From Spirochaetaceae bacterium (lineage in GTDB: Bacteria > Spirochaetota > Spirochaetia > Treponematales > Breznakiellaceae), in NCBI GenBank assembly GCA_031258335.1, contig JAIRMY010000216.1, positions 1 to 5,597 of the forward strand: 5,597 nucleotides of DNA, in the 5' to 3' direction. The position numbers and the translations under genes were made by a program. The stretch's first letter is position 1; each line of letters begins with the position of its first letter. Positions 5,167 to 5,597 of the stretch are shown here, one piece after another. The notes beneath the pieces are model-generated. The model saw nothing but the letters and a program-made list of their open reading frames with translations. It was not told the origin of the DNA and did not search any database.

Positions 5167-5597
5167 TCACGCGCCGGTCAAAAGCGGCACGAGGGCAAGC
5201 ACTATGCCGCCCGCTATGACAGACCCAAGCTGCCCTGACACATTGGCGCTAACCGCGTGCATAATCACAAAGGTGTGGGGGTCCTCCGAGGTGGCAAGTT
5301 TCTGAATAGTCCGGGCGCTCATGGGAAAGGCGGAAATGCCGGCGGCGCCCACCATGGGGTTGATCTTTTCCTTTAGAAAAAGGTTCAGGAACTTGGCGAA
5401 GAATACGCCTCCTATAGTATCAAAAACGAAGGCCGCGAGTCCCATCGCGATGATCACCAGGGTTTGGGGGGTGAGGAAGCGGGAGGCGGTCATACTGGAA
5501 CCTATGGTAATGCCCAGAAGCAGGGTTACGATGTTGGCAAGTTCGTTCTGGGCTGCGATGGAAAGCCGCTCCAAAACGCCGCACTCGCGGATCAGGT
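5167..5597 (-). CDS. oadB: Na+-translocating decarboxylase beta subunit, C-terminal part (5' end outside window)
   Basis: The last 142 or so codons of an OadB/MmdB/GcdB-type beta subunit, the membrane part that couples carboxybiotin decarboxylation to Na+ export. The frame is open to the right window edge and reads LIRECGVLERLSIAAQNEL, matching family sequence upstream of the TTG at 5574, so that TTG is an internal Leu rather than a start. The Na+-site helix NPMVGAAGISAFPMSAR (5311-5361) keeps the Asn, Gly, Ser and Arg corresponding to N373, G377, S382 and R389 of Klebsiella OadB. Further on, the usual MHAMGPNVAG is MHAVSANVSG, a departure worth noting. About four membrane segments remain in the fragment. 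It is followed after 14 nt by the OadG-like gene. The substrate (oxaloacetate, methylmalonyl-CoA or glutaconyl-CoA) depends on the alpha subunit, which is not in the window; the symbol names the family. Confidence 0.92.
   Translation of the reverse strand, partial: LIRECGVLERLSIAAQNELANIVTLLLGITIGSSMTASRFLTPQTLVIIAMGLAAFVFDTIGGVFFAKFLNLFLKEKINPMVGAAGISAFPMSARTIQKLATSEDPHTFVIMHAVSANVSGQLGSVIAGGIVLALVPLLTGA

Overview
The window looks like a piece of a spirochaete chromosome, most likely a Treponema-type organism of moderate GC content. This is inference from gene content: a LolA-like periplasmic protein paired with an outer-membrane barrel, a lipoprotein with a relaxed spirochaete-style lipobox (LSSSC), TTG starts, and a sodium-pump decarboxylase. 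The 50%-range GC would fit gut treponemes better than T. pallidum or T. denticola, but nothing here fixes the species.

Positions 34-3892 (+ strand) hold a tight four-gene envelope operon: (1) a LolA-like outer-membrane lipoprotein-sorting family protein, (2) a predicted outer-membrane beta-barrel, (3) a small single-pass inner-membrane protein, and (4) a lipoprotein with a long Glu/Pro-rich spacer, a beta-rich domain and C-terminal TPR-like helices. The junctions are a 4-nt TTGA overlap, a 3-nt gap and a 4-nt ATGA overlap, so translation is probably coupled. Together the products could span cytoplasmic membrane, periplasm and outer membrane. This is the best candidate for an undescribed system in the window. 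The first gene's 5' end carries a palindromic repeat that encodes a very basic N-terminal extension.

Positions 3879-5597 (- strand) converge on the operon. In transcription order they hold the 3' part of a sodium-ion-translocating decarboxylase beta subunit (OadB/MmdB/GcdB family, cut by the window edge), a 51-residue OadG-like small membrane protein missing from a long-ORF view, and a full-length yejE, the peptide/microcin C ABC permease. Neither yejB nor yejF lies next to yejE. A candidate promoter sits so close to the yejE ATG that the transcript could be leaderless. The yejE 3' end overlaps the lipoprotein 3' end by 14 bp with no obvious terminator.

No rRNA, tRNA, CRISPR array, insertion sequence or phage gene was seen. 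The longest stretch without a gene is only about 71 bp (4926-4996).
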